Shown here piece by piece: positions 1 to 11,651 of a DNA stretch of 40,000 bases. Numbering within the stretch: position 1 is the stretch's first letter; each line of letters starts with the position of its first letter. The notes below the pieces were generated by a model. The model worked only from the letters and a program-made list of their open reading frames with translations, was not told the origin of the DNA and did not search any database. Origin of the DNA: Chondrilla cf. caribensis (Eukaryota; Porifera; Demospongiae; Chondrillida; Chondrillidae). The stretch spans positions 1,647,501 through 1,687,500 of the forward strand of contig OZ026565.1 in NCBI GenBank assembly GCA_964020155.1. The letters run 5' to 3'. The position numbers and the translations under genes are program-made.

Positions 1-890
1 AGGTACTTACTGGTTAGAAGGTTGACTGTCTAAAGAATCCATGCTAGAAGTATGTTCATTACAGAATGTGAGAAAGCTGTACATATGTGAGTATACTGTA
101 TACCAATACGTATGTACGCTCACGATGTTATGTACATATGTAGGTATGAAAGGCTACATAACTACGTTAACATAGAGTGTGTGGTCATTACTACATGTGC
201 ACTTATGTATGTATGTACTTACATAGGTATGGTACGTACATATATATACATAGCATACATTTGCACATAATATACACATAAGTAGGCAGTGGATTCATTT
301 CAATCTACTTTGCTCCAAGCTGGAAGAATGTAGAATATCAGATAGTCCAGCGGTTACCTGCAAATCCTCAATTCTGCTAAAAATGACTTCATGTGCAGAG
401 AATTTGCGGAGGGTGAAAGGGGTTCAGTAGATTACGTAGTGACTGGTTGAGGGGAAATAACTCTCTCACGAGATCACATGGAATGAATGGGATGGTCCCA
501 GTGGGGGAAACTCCTCATACCATCGATCCTCACACTTGCTGAAAAACAAGGAAGTTTGAAAATAGCTAGTGCTGAGAGCGTCTCACGCCACAACATGCTG
601 ACATTGGCTTAGGTAATTCAAGGTTATGTCTAAATACTAACAATCTGATGTACCAACAGACACTCTTTGTTATTACAGGTGGTGGTTCAACAGAATTGCA
701 TGTAACGTTCCCACCGAACCAATTATAGCCTTGGAAGAAGGTACCCTATAGGGGACTTTTACCTCCACCTACACAACCACCATGTTCACACGATACAACA
801 AGACTTGGATTTCCCTTGAAAAGAATTCCATTCAGACCCTCCCACACTTAGTAAGAATTCAAGAAGGCCGCAGTGCGTGGAGAGGAGCAT
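1..890. other. Intergenic or intronic sequence, no gene seen
   Basis: No open frame of useful length and no recognisable motif. Positions 60-290 are AT-rich with many short palindromic words built on GTAC, CATATG and TACGTA, a composition that recurs throughout the window. A pyrimidine-rich stretch ending in CAG near 667-678 resembles a splice acceptor, but no coding frame follows it. Confidence 0.5.
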
Positions 891-966
891 GTACGTGTGT
901 ACACTCACATACACATGCGCACACATGTGCAAGTGCACAATTCAACACGTGAACACACAAGAATAT

Positions 967-967
<1 letters not shown>

Positions 968-1047
<80 letters not shown>
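968..1047. repeat. (CA)n microsatellite with CG core
   Basis: About 80 bp of CA dinucleotides interrupted near 1008-1018 by alternating CG. Alternating purine-pyrimidine DNA with a CG core is a classic candidate for Z-DNA. The frames running through it (Cys-Val or His-Thr repeats) are artefacts of the dinucleotide. Confidence 0.97.
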
Positions 1048-1048
<1 letters not shown>

Positions 1049-1472
1049 CACAGTGAAACAGAGTATAACATGTTCTAACCCCAGTACATAGGTTCATGAA
1101 GTGATGTTCAGTTACTGCTAATACAGAAATATGAATCTTATGGAGTTGAACACACTGTGCTTGAAATTGACATACGATATGTACCATATATTCTCCTCAA
1201 TCTAACACAATTAGTTCGAGCAGCTTTGTGGCTTATTGTAAGATTTGACAGATTAATCGAAATTATACCTGTACCTAAACAATGTGATATCCTGTCGATG
1301 AAGACGGAATGTACCCCCCATTCGTACATATAAGGAAATATGACTACACATACACATAATGTACATATCTCGATATTTTACAAAAAAGTCATTTTTCAAT
1401 ACATTGACATGTTCAATATACAGTAATTATAATAAAATTACAGTAATAAGGTATGTATGACATTGTGTAATA
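1048..1472. other. Unremarkable AT-rich spacer
   Basis: No gene, RNA or repeat recognised. A short minus-strand open frame near 1138-1329 has no recognisable motif. Confidence 0.5.
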
Positions 1473-1570
1473 ATATGTTGGCTGTGATAAGGAATCACAT
1501 TGCTACGATATCTACTCCAACATATGTTGGCTGTGATAAGGAATGACAATGCTACCCTATCTATTCCACA
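1473..1570. repeat. Two-copy 49-bp tandem repeat
   Basis: The block beginning ATATGTTGGCTGTGATAAGG at 1473 is repeated from 1522 with a 49-bp period. The copies differ at a few positions, so this is a recent local duplication. No known element is recognised in the unit. Confidence 0.85.
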
Positions 1571-1706
1571 TCATTTTCAATTTTTAAATCATTATACGAT
1601 ATCGATACACATCTCATGGATTTATGACATTTTGTACTCAATTCTGTGAGCATTCAATGTCATTTTGAGGTCATCTTGAAGTCATTTCCTGTAAATCAAA
1701 CACAGG

Positions 1707-1812
1707 TACAGTGACACAATAGAGACCATCTATGGGAAAAGCTGAAGTGTCTTGATTGTGAGGTGGTCCTATTTCTGATGTTAACATTGTGTATAGTACA
1801 GGACTTCACTGG
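1707..1812 (+). mobile_element. Degenerate copy of the GAGACC/GGTCCTA MITE family
   Basis: It begins TACAGT and carries the family's internal words in order: GAGACCA, TGTGAGGTGGTCCTAT, TCTGATGTTAACA, TGTGTATAG and TACAGGA. These match the middle of the long copy at 20770-21520, but the tandem arrays are missing. It is probably an old, deleted copy. Boundaries are approximate. Confidence 0.6.
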
Positions 1813-1814
1813 AC

Positions 1815-2105
1815 TTGGATACTGCAATTGCTACACTAAACACATATGTGGTTTCTGAGAATGGCAATGCCCAGGATAGATTGAATAGGGATTTCGGACT
1901 GCGATGTTTCCACTTGTTGTTGGTAAAATCCGTTTGGATTCGGGTGAATAGAGAAACACAGTCTAGTGAAGAGAGTACTTTATCTGTTGAACAACTCTCT
2001 GCTGAAGACCATTCAGATGAAGAACTCTCTTCAGACTACGTTTCTCAACACTCCCGAATCCAAATGAATTTTCCCAGCAGGATTGTAATGGCTTCAGATA
2101 TATGA
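1815..2105 (+). other. 96-codon open frame spanning a fold-back, not accepted as a gene
   Basis: The frame reads through without stops and its second half is rich in Glu, Ser and Asp. I recognise no domain. It overlaps an inverted repeat (1918-2077) and starts next to a degenerate MITE. Both suggest an openness by chance or a transposon-derived sequence rather than a host exon. No convincing splice sites or promoter are visible. Confidence 0.12.
1918..2077. repeat. Fold-back (inverted repeat) element
   Basis: The arm near 1921-1944 (containing TTTGGATTCGGG) is the reverse complement of the arm near 2051-2074 (CCCGAATCCAAA), with about 21 of 24 positions pairing. A second, inner pair, GAAGAGAGT near 1968 and ACTCTCTTC near 2023, nests inside it. 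The structure could form a long hairpin and may be a small MITE. No target duplication was identified. Confidence 0.6.
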
Positions 2106-2233
2106 ATAGTGTGGAAAACTGTGTTATCTGATCCCACTACAGGTGTCTCAGCCCAAACCACACTGACCAGTATATTCGTTGAAAACATACAAATATTAGC
2201 TGTGGAAATATACAAATATATAGAGTAATGGTT

Positions 2234-2541
2234 GGTTGGTACACACTCCTGGTTAGTACACACTCCTGGTTAGTACACACTCCTGGTTAGTACAAACTCC
2301 CGGTTAGTACACATTCCTGATCAGTACACACTCCTGTTTAGTACACACTCCTGGTTAGTACACACTCCTGGTTAGTACACACTCCTGGTTAGTACACACT
2401 TCTGGCTAGTACATACACTTCACTCACTCCCTAGCTCATGCACACTATATCAACCAGTACTGATAGCAAGTACCTCTGGTGAGAAACACAAATATTTGGT
2501 GCGCCCTTCGAGGTACTTACTAAGCAAGTTTGACGAGATGT
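2234..2541 (+). mobile_element. 17-bp-array MITE family, copy 1 (left end missing)
   Basis: About ten copies of the 17-bp unit TAGTACACACTCCTGGT occupy 2234-2413. They are followed by the family's right flank: ATCAACCAGTACTGATAG, AAGTACCTCTG, GCGCCCTTCGAGGTAC and CTAAGCAAGTTTGAC. The full-length copy at 29961-30583 has the same order. The left TACAGT end is not seen here, and the right end has diverged from GTTTGACTGTA. Confidence 0.8.
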
Positions 2542-3084
2542 ATATAACAGCATAATGAATGTTGAGTAGAACCTAGTTGGTGACAGACACAAAGAGACCA
2601 ACTTCTTCATCTAATATAGAGAGCTTGTCCACTCTTCAGAGGTAATGAACATATCAACACCACAGTGAGTCCATTTTGGTGCCTAGAAAGTGTCCTTTGT
2701 AGGGAGGTAATTTCCACCAGGTCCTTTATTCAGAGAGTACTTTTATTATTACTCAATAGAGGTTCAACTGTATACATACATGTTCAGTATGCATGGAGTA
2801 TAGTTGATGTAAACGTGATAGAGCAGGGCTGTCATGTACGCTAACTGTAATTCTGTGAAATGAGATACTGTACGTTGACCTTAAGTGTTGTATTGGCTTC
2901 AGGGAATAAATGGCCGCACCCACATACTGTTATGGAAAACAATTACAGCTCTTACTGTAGGTATTATGTAATGCACTTGTATGGCTACATTTGGTAGCTT
3001 GTTGAGATCACTATTAAACCATAATAATGGCGGTTTGCACAGTGTATGACAGGAGAAAATGCTGTAAATATGTTATGTATGCAT
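2542..3084. other. Spacer with a possible MITE right end
   Basis: Mostly featureless. Positions about 2755-2772 read AATAGAGGTTCAACTGTATA, which resembles the right end of TACAGT-type elements (reverse complement TACAGTTGAACCTCTATT). No matching left end was found, so it may be a truncated copy. No gene seen. Confidence 0.4.
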
Positions 3085-3276
3085 AGTAGAACTCCACTCA
3101 AACAGATCACTTTGGTATTGAGGCCACCTAAGTAATAGGACCACTATTTCCCAGTCTTAGGAATTCCTGTACTGTATTACTCTATACACAGTATCAACAT
3201 CAGAAGTAGGACCACCTCACAATTGAGACCACTTTGACTGGTCCCAAAGGTGGTCTCAATAGTGAGGTTTTACTGT
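3085..3276 (-). mobile_element. GAGACC/GGTCCTA MITE family, short copy
   Basis: This 192-bp copy reads in the opposite sense to 20770-21520. It has a left end near TAGTAGAACTCCACTC, then AGGACCACTATTTCCCAGTC, GGAATTCCTGTACTGTATTA, CAGTATCAACATCAG, AATTGAGACC, and a right end AGTGAGGTTTTACTGT. It contains essentially one unit of each motif, so it shows what the family looks like before its arrays expanded. The ends form an imperfect inverted repeat. Confidence 0.75.
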
Positions 3277-3510
3277 TTATCGTATACTCAAGCCTACCTG
3301 GTGTTAGTTCTCCCCTCCCCCCCCAACACATGTAGATAAAACACCACACTGCTGTTATTGTCAACTACTGTAATCACATTGCTTGAGAAGAAACTGGTTA
3401 TCTCGATCCCACTCGTCCCAATTTCTTCTCAGCTTTCCACTGCATTCCAATAACACAAAAGTTTTGTCTCCCTGTTTCCTCGAATGACTGTCAACAATGT
3501 ATTACTCAAG
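3277..3510. other. Spacer, nothing recognised
   Basis: Contains a short C-run near 3312-3323 and otherwise ordinary sequence. Confidence 0.5.
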
Positions 3511-4011
3511 AACTGTTGAACCTTGCCAAAACAGCACTTTCTTACAAAAAAGGCTCTTTATTACAACATGTCTTGCAGCACAGACGCATTGACATACACA
3601 GGTACTGTAGTGGTTACAACAGGAAACTGGTTACAATGACAGGAAAAGTGACAAACCAGGGGTGAAGTTGAAAAGAGGTCTGACTGTATACTAGTATATG
3701 GGAGCACTACCAAGGGTGATGTTGTGAAGAGATCTGACTGTATACTAGTGTATGGGAGCACTACCAAGGGTGATGTTGTAAAGAGGTCTGACTGTATACT
3801 AGTGTATGGGAGCACTACCAAGGGTGATGTTGTAAAGAGGTCTGACTGTATACTAGTGTATGGGAGCACTACCAAGGGTGATGTTGTGAAGAGGTCTGAC
3901 TGTAAACTAGTGTATGGGAGCACTACCAAGGGTGATGATGTAAAGAGGTCTGACTGTATACTAGTGGATGGGAGCACTACCAAGGGTGATGATGTAAAGG
4001 GGTTTACTATA
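3511..4011 (-). mobile_element. 54-bp-array MITE, copy 1 (minus orientation)
   Basis: The unique portion (about 3511-3658) resembles, in reverse complement, the right flank of the plus-oriented copy at 15251-15532 (AACAGCACTTT, TTACAACA, GACAGGAAAAGTGAC). About 6.5 units of 54 bp (3659-4011) follow, each containing ACTACCAAGGGTGATG and GAGGTCTGACTGTATA. Because 54 is divisible by three, both strands stay open through the array, giving an 18-residue peptide repeat that I read as an artefact. Confidence 0.8.
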
Positions 4012-4204
4012 TTTGGACATGAATTTGGTGGCGTGGGAGGGAGAAACACCTAGTCCTTCCTCTCGAGTCTTCATGGTGGGGAGGAGTGTCTTACCAAGAA
4101 GGTAAAAATGCACACAAATTGCATGTATGCTGCCATGTCCAAACACCATTGTTACTAGAAAACTGATCCAACATTACAGCCTATTTCAACAACAGTACCT
4201 CAAG

Positions 4205-4402
<198 letters not shown>

Positions 4403-5160
4403 TTAAGTGGTTCATGTACTCAACTTCACAGCAGAGCAATTCGAGGAACACGTGCACAAATACGGACATATTTGAGAATTCAGCAGGATTACTTTGTATG
4501 CATGCCAACTGCTGTGAGAACATTCGCACATAATTGCCTGTAATTCAGCACGAATAGCGCTGTATGCACTTGAAACGAATTCACACAGACACTTTGCGGC
4601 CACAGTTAAGATTCCTGGAATTGTGTGCATGGCTGGGCACGTGGCCTACACAACCCATTGGTGAGCTAGCCACAAAAAGGTAAAGTCATACAGGAAAATT
4701 ACAATTATTAGTTATTTCATGGTGTCCCATTGTTCAAGTTTCAAAAAGGGGTTCTGAAATGACCATAACTAATGATATAAAAATACAGACAAGATCAAGA
4801 CAATAATGAAACTGGTAACAAAACATAACCATCTCTCATGAAACTACTTTGAAGAGGTCAATTTGTGATGATGTGAACAGGAACCTTGAAACAATGAGGT
4901 TATAACATTGCCGGATGTATATTTGGTTTCCACTTCATATCGAAATATGCAACAGGCACCTTGAACTTTGACCTTTGAAACTCACCACCAGACTCAGTAA
5001 TAGTGTATTGCACTCAGTTTATGGTAAGTTGTCCATCACTTTGTTAATGCAGCAGCTATGACTAAAAATTTGCTAATCCAGCAGTAAGGTGAAAACTGGA
5101 CATAAGTAGTTCTAAGGAGTTTTGGTAGAGGCACAGGCCCATATACATCGACACACCCCA
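4403..5160. other. Spacer without gene or repeat
   Basis: Read on both strands. There are only short open frames without motifs and no repeat structure. Confidence 0.5.
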
Positions 5161-5176
5161 CACACAAATACACACA

Positions 5177-5319
<143 letters not shown>

Positions 5320-5331
5320 ACATGCACACAT

Positions 5332-5750
5332 CAAATCCATGTACAATAGGTATGGTATACTCCAGCTAGTCACCAACCTGACTAAGCGTTTAACCACATT
5401 ACACGCGCTATGTAGCCTATCACACACTCGGCAAATACATGTCTTCACAAGGTGCTGTTGAACTCAGCAACTGATCCAATATACATTGTGTCATAGAAGT
5501 AACAGTCAAGAACAATACACACTTCACTGAGAAACCGACCTTACACAGTTTAGCGCACAGACAGTGTGCAATGACCCAGGAAATCTCAATTGTTCTCATA
5601 CAAATCAGAAAACTGGATAACATATCTAATAAGGAAGAGTCCATGAGTTAATCAATTTATAAATTGAGCAGCCTTGCTGGTGGATGAACACACGAGAGGG
5701 CAATGAACTTGAAACAATGCAATTTAGTAGGTAGCATATGAAGTTGGTGC
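5332..5750. other. Spacer, nothing recognised
   Basis: Short minus-strand open frames (for example 5420-5644) carry no recognisable motif. No repeats. Confidence 0.45.
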
Positions 5751-5756
5751 ATGCAT

Positions 5757-5758
5757 GC

Positions 5759-5814
<56 letters not shown>

Positions 5815-5831
5815 GTGTGCGTGTGTGTGCA

Positions 5832-5904
<73 letters not shown>
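5757..5904. repeat. (TG)n microsatellite with CG and TTG interruptions
   Basis: 148 bp of TG with scattered CGTG, CATG and TTTG variants, beginning after the alternating word ATGCATGCG. Confidence 0.96.
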
Positions 5905-5905
<1 letters not shown>

Positions 5906-6118
5906 TTCTTATTCATACCACATACCTTTTCAAATTTGTTACGGTCAATAATGTTGTCACATAAAAAAGTTCAAAAAATATCCCATCGCAACCAGATTGC
6001 ACTTACAAGCAATAATTGATTACTATGCATGTGAGCACATTCATTCCCACAGGACAGGTGTGAGGTAGAGGGTGGTGCGTTCAAGAGATATGTAGGTACA
6101 CACAGTTCACATTATACA

Positions 6119-6557
6119 GTCTGACTGTATACTTGTGTATGCATAGGGGCACTACCAAGGGTGATGTTGTGAAGAGGTCTGACTGTATACTAGTGTATGG
6201 GAGCACTACCAAGGGTGATGTTGTGAAGAGGTCTGACTGTATACTTGTGTATGGGAGCACTACCAAGGGTGATGTTGTAAAGAGGTCTGACTGTATACTA
6301 GTGTATGGGAGCACTACCAAGGGTGATGTTATAAAGTGGTCTGACTGTATGTGTATGGGAGCACTACCAAAGGTGATGTTGTAAAGAGGACTGAGTGTAT
6401 AATAGTGTTTGGGAGCACTACCAAGGGTGATGTTATAAAGTGGTCTGACTGTATGTGTATGGGAGCACTACCAAAGGTGATGTTGTAAAGAGGACTGAGT
6501 GTATAATAGTGTTTGGGAGCACTACCAAGGGTGATGTTGTACAAAGGTTTGACTGTA
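6119..6557 (-). mobile_element. 54-bp-array MITE, copy 2, with higher-order units
   Basis: It is bounded on the left by TATACAGTCTGACTGTA and on the right by AAAGGTTTGACTGTATG. Four to five ordinary 54-bp units are followed by two copies of a 104-bp dimer (starting 6321 and 6425). Each dimer pairs a shortened 50-bp unit (ATAAAGTGGTCTGACTGTA) with a variant 54-bp unit (AAAGAGGACTGAGTGTATAA). The dimer structure shows that array growth continued after the units diverged. Confidence 0.85.
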
Positions 6558-7383
6558 TGTAGTACATACAGAACACTCTGAATCCAACACATTCTCCAGA
6601 TAGAATGGGACCCACCTTGAGTAACATCCTGTAATGAGCATGTGGGGGTGAACATGCATCTTACATACAGTACATACTGAACACTTTGTGGCACTCCCCA
6701 AATGTAGTACAGTCGCTACCGGACAATGAACCACACCTCAAGTGAGCAACCTCATTACAAGTGTAGGATTGTACACGACGCTCACGAATACATACGGCAC
6801 ACTTAGTGGAGTACTAAAGACCATCATTGTGCCAAGGTTGACAGTTAGAATCAACACATGTTTTGAACAATAACTGCACATACAAAACTAATGACATTGT
6901 TTACTTGTACTGCAATGGTAAAAGGTTATCTCCGACAGGTATTCCCATGGAATACAAACCCTGTAGGCTGTGAGATTCCTCATGTTCACACGCACCCTCC
7001 TTCGAACTCCCAGGGCCATGAAATTCAAACTATCTAATAACAGCCCACGTCATATGGAGAGTCAAAGAAAGAATTTTTTTGAAGTTTCCCCTCTGCATAT
7101 TGTACCGGTAATTAACTGATCTAATTGGAACTAAACTTTTTCAAATCCAGCATGCCAATGAATGGAATTTGAACTTGGAGCCGTGAGGACTCGAGAAATT
7201 GTTTTTTTCGGTGCACACACAAATCTCTTCTACTTTAACTCGAGCAAACTACTTTTTCTGCATGTTTTCCAAAAGAATCGTTGCAGAGGGTATCGAGAAC
7301 ATCAGGAGGATGGGTATGTAGCTGAAGGTAATCTATAGATCACAAACCACAAGATACCATATACATCAATCCTCATGTAATGT
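6558..7383. other. Spacer, no gene recognised
   Basis: Unique sequence with homopolymer T runs near 7074 and 7203. No motif, RNA gene or repeat seen on either strand. Confidence 0.5.
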
Positions 7384-7759
7384 AGGGTGATGTTGTAAAG
7401 AGGTCTGACTGTATGCTAGTGCATGGGAGCACTACCAAGGGTGATGTTGTAAAGAGGTCTGACTGTATGCTAGTGTATGGGAGCACTACCAAGGGTGATG
7501 CTGTAAAGAGGTCTGACTGTATGCTAGTGTATGGGAGCACTACCAAGGGTGATGTTGTGAAGAGGTCCAACTGTATGCCAGTGTGCGGGAACACTACCAA
7601 GGGTGATGTTGTAAAGAGGTCTGACTGTATACTAGTGTATGGGAACACTACCAAGGGTGATGTTGTAAAGAGGTTTGGCTGCATACTAGTGTATGGGAGC
7701 ACTACTAAGGGTGGTGTTGTAATAAGGTCTGACTGTATACCAGGGATGGAAGCACTACA
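7384..7759 (-). repeat. 54-bp array, copy 3 (minus orientation)
   Basis: About seven 54-bp units in the same orientation as the arrays at 3659 and 6119. There is a unit-specific variant GTATGCTAGT in the first copies and a degenerate last unit ending near GGAAGCACTACATAAAATG. No unique transposon flank is evident, so this may be array-only. Confidence 0.85.
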
Positions 7760-8794
7760 TAAAATGTTTTGTAGGGAAATGTCTTGATATTGCAAAGCCA
7801 TTGAGGCTATTGATAATCCTCAATTGTATCCATATATAGAGGTGGTGTGGAACCATGTCAAGCTGATCATAACACATAAAATCGAACTATGAGGATGTTC
7901 GATAATTACATAATGAAGATTCGATCTCATATCTGATCAGAGAAGTGACATCAATTCATCGCACGCTTTGACAGTTGAAGATGAGACCACAAATGTACAT
8001 TTCAGCCCGATTCAAAGAATTTTTAAAAGCTTCACAAAAACCACATGAGAGACCAAGGAGGAAGATGTAGATACGTATGTCAGAAAAAAGTGTTGCCGAA
8101 TTGAGCAAACCATAAACAAGCCTTGATGATATAAGAAGACGTCTCGAGAAGACATTGGAACGCTTCCTCAGTTAACGAGCTTGTCAAACAAACACAGAAG
8201 ATGCAAGAGATTCCGTAACAGGCACACACATGTACGTATAACCCCAGAAGGTACTTCGTTCACCTCTCCAATCACCCTGAACTCCGCCTTACGAGCCAAT
8301 GTCCCTTGTGAGCTAAGTGTTAGGAACCCACTGCAGATCCATCCACCAGACCTCAACCCACCACAGGCTAGACAATAATGTCATGTACTCAACCACACAA
8401 CCATAGAACAAGTGCTTGTAGAACACAATGTATTGTAGCAACATGTAGGAACTCACATATTATATGTGCCAGTCTATACTAGGAATTCATACAAATATAT
8501 TATAGCCACACATAGTCGCTAATAATAATATCTTATAGCTACTATACAATATGAAGCCATGTAGTTACTATTGTAGCCACACATACGGATATTATCACAT
8601 AATGCTGTTTTATAGACAGTCCCATAAGAGATGGTGACCTAGTGTTAAATGGTTCAACCAAGGATTGAAACCTTACAAGTGATACTCTGTACATTTTTGT
8701 GGTAAAATCCACATAGTACAATGTAAGATGATACTATTCATACTCATAACATAGGACAATATTGTATTGTCTGGATATGGTGTGCATGTGAATT
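7760..8794. other. Spacer with a short two-strand open frame
   Basis: Positions 8168-8378 are open on both strands (about 62-65 codons) without recognisable motifs. 8440-8620 is AT-rich with repeated TAGCCACACATA words about 75 bp apart, suggesting a decayed repeat. No RNA gene seen. Confidence 0.4.
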
Positions 8795-8899
8795 GTGTGT
8801 GTACGTACGTGTGTATGTGTGCGTGTGTGTGTGTGTGTGTGCGTGTGTGCGTGCATGTGTGTGTGCATGCGTGTGTGTGTGTGTGTGTGCGTGTGTGTA

Positions 8900-8963
<64 letters not shown>

Positions 8964-9155
8964 TGTGTGTGTACGTGTGTGTGTGTGTGTGTGTGTGCAC
9001 GCGTGCGTGTGTGTGTGTGCGTGCGTGTGTGTTCTGTGTTTGTGTGCGTGTGTGCGTGCTTGTATGAATGCGTGTGTGCGTACTTGCATGCATGCGTGTG
9101 TGCGTGTGTGCGTGTACGTGTGCATATGTATGCATGCAGGTGCAAGTGTGCATGT
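8795..9155. repeat. Long imperfect (TG)n tract with CG and CATG variants
   Basis: About 360 bp of mainly TG with frequent CGTG, ACGTG and TGCATG interruptions. The tract is degraded towards its right end (9060-9155), where TGCATGCGTG words dominate. The many point variants indicate an older array than the pure tracts elsewhere. Confidence 0.95.
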
Positions 9156-9439
9156 ATCTAGCATGTTTCGTGGACACTACGTGATTCAATCGCAGTTGAC
9201 GACACTCGCACACACGCAGCGGCATGAGTAATTGGATACGACCGCATCTAATGAGAGATAACGAACACAAAGGATATTATCAGCTACTCCAAACAACCCA
9301 CATAACCAGAAACCCCTCATTCCACATCAAATCCTTAATGTATTAATTATCAATCCTAATCAAAGATCCCCTCCTGAATTTGGAAACAATGGAGAGTAAG
9401 GTATATATTTCATCACAGCATCCCAAATATGAATATTTA

Positions 9440-9775
9440 TACAGTGTAGCTGGCTAGGTTGCTAAGTACCCTGGTAAGTACGTAACTCTGTTAGTGCACA
9501 GTGGACACAGCTGAGTTAACATACTGGATGGTTCAATAGGGGTCGCTTAGGCTAGTGTACCAGCATAGCTGAGCTGACATACTGGATGGTTCAGTAGTGG
9601 TCGTTAAGGCTAGTGTACCAGCATAGCTGAGCTGACATACCAGATGGTTCAGTAGTGGTCGTTAAGGCTAGTGTACCAGCATAGCTGAGCTGACATACCG
9701 GATGGTTCAGTAGTGGTCGTTATAGGCTAGTGTACCAGCATAGCTGAGCTGACATACTGGATGGTTCATAGTGTT
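9440..9775 (+). mobile_element. TACAGT element with 58-bp tandem array
   Basis: The left end TACAGTGTAGCTGGCTAGG, followed by GCTAAGTACCCTGGTAAGTA, resembles the left end of the 17-bp-array family at 29961 (TACAGTGCAACTTGCTAAG). Instead of the 17-bp array it carries about 4.5 copies of a 58-bp unit with CATACTGGATGGTTCAGTAG and GCTAGTGTACCAGCATAGC. A right terminal repeat is not clear. Confidence 0.7.
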
Positions 9776-10247
9776 CTCTTAGGACAGGTGGTCACAGTAT
9801 ATTGAAAATAATTCCTGGAAATCCACAAATGACACACGTAGTTCCATTTGTGCATATGACACAATGGGACGAATGATTGCCTGTGAGTAAGTATTTGAAA
9901 TATTCATCTTGGATCTATTGTGTGAGGGGTGCTATGCACTGGACACACACTGGAGATTGGAAAAGGTCAAAGTGACGATGCGTAGGCAATTGCTGTGCTC
10001 TCACTTGTGGAATCAAAGTCACCATCCCACATTCAGGTGAATGCAATGTTTTGACTTCGCAGTTACTTGAGTCAAGAGGAGAGGCACCCACGGTGGCTGC
10101 CTCCACTTCACAGCTTATATCGATGAAACACACAATACCACAAAACACCATTCTTCTGGCCAGGTTACGGAGGTCCGCCAAAATCCATATCGAAATACCG
10201 CATGACATTATGTTGGCTGGTAGTGTATGTATGTACACAATACAAGT
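9776..10247. other. Unique sequence with an unassigned minus-strand open frame
   Basis: The minus strand is open from about 10215 down to 9915, reading Cys-rich, non-repetitive sequence before the frame runs into the neighbouring CA tract. I recognise no family and no convincing splice signals. This is one of the few non-repetitive open stretches, so a small exon cannot be excluded. Confidence 0.2.
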
Positions 10248-10281
10248 ACACACACACACACACATACATGTATGTACATGC

Positions 10282-10318
<37 letters not shown>

Positions 10319-10340
10319 TGTATGTACATGCACACCCACA

Positions 10341-10410
<70 letters not shown>

Positions 10411-10455
10411 CAAACAAACACACACAATCAAATACACAGGCACACAAAACACACA
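10248..10455. repeat. (CA)n compound microsatellite with internal duplication
   Basis: The CA tract contains the word TACATGTATGTACATGCACA twice, 50 bp apart (about 10265 and 10315), followed by a pure CA stretch and a degraded tail with AAACA and CAAT variants. Confidence 0.95.
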
Positions 10456-11155
10456 CAAATGTGAAAATGCTTTGTATATGTTCAAATATTATGATCATTT
10501 GTCTTCAATTCACGGACAGTGTATCCTTCACCATTGTCAATCATGACTGTATGCACAGCTACATCAATGGTATGCACAGTATGTATACATGTCCACACAT
10601 GTGTGGCAGAGGGATTCCCGAGGACAATATACCAATCCATGAACACAAACGAATGACCTAGTGGTGTTTGCAGACCATCAGCGTGAACAATCGAAGTTCT
10701 GGGTGTGCACTAAGTGGAATTACATGAGTGTAAACAGTCCTCCACAAACACACTGCATACATTCATACCATCCCATACACATGCTGTACAACCTCCACGT
10801 TCCACATAAATTGACAGCAAACTGTCCCGTGTGATTCGTCCAACATCGCTGAGTACAGTGTACCTTTCCATAAAGGCTACTCATGCAAGTCACCAGTGAA
10901 ATGCTCTCTGTTGACAGACAATCTTTGTGTACGAAGGATCCAGTCCAGTCTACCGCCACTCAGCTGGATACAATGTCAACTCAAACAACCAAACAAACAG
11001 TTGTACAATTTCAAATCACCTCAAATGACTTGATTTCACACTCTGGATGACTCAGTGGTGGTACCACTTCATAATTTTGTGTAACGCTATTTCTGTCTTG
11101 GAGCTGAGCAAAGCAGCCTATTCAACTAAAGGCTATTTTAAGTACATAATACAGT
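10456..11155. other. Spacer, nothing recognised
   Basis: Ordinary unique sequence with no supportable gene. A short minus-strand open frame at 10720-10959 has no motif. Confidence 0.45.
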
Positions 11156-11159
11156 ATGT

Positions 11160-11225
11160 ATATATGAATGTATGTATGTATACATTATATTATTATGTAC
11201 AAATGTATGCATATTAGTATGTATG

Positions 11226-11257
<32 letters not shown>

Positions 11258-11305
11258 AATGTATGCATGTATGTATATATGTATGAATGCATGCATGTAT
11301 GTATG

Positions 11306-11339
<34 letters not shown>

Positions 11340-11399
11340 TGTATGTATGTATGTATGTACGTATGTATGTATGTATGTATGTATGTATGTATGTACGTA
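11160..11399. repeat. (TATG)n tetranucleotide repeat
   Basis: Imperfect in 11160-11300 (TATA, AATG, CATG variants) and nearly pure GTAT repeats in 11301-11398 with two GTAC interruptions. The Tyr/Met/Cys-Val and Ile-His-Thr-Tyr frames through it are artefacts. Confidence 0.97.
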
Positions 11400-11651
11400 G
11401 AGGCTACTAGCATTGTAAACACATCATACAGGGAAGTATGCTACACAGTACTGTATGTACAGTATCCTTTCATTCCAGATGAATAATACTATGGCTTCAT
11501 GAACAATTACGTCATTTCACCTGGCGATGTCACAGCTTGATCACTTTCCGTACCATTGTAGTAGATCATGTCCTTTCAGATTCCATGTAATCCAGCGAGA
11601 ATCAAAACCTCTTTCCAAACTGGTACGTAACATGATCAAACAATGATATAT

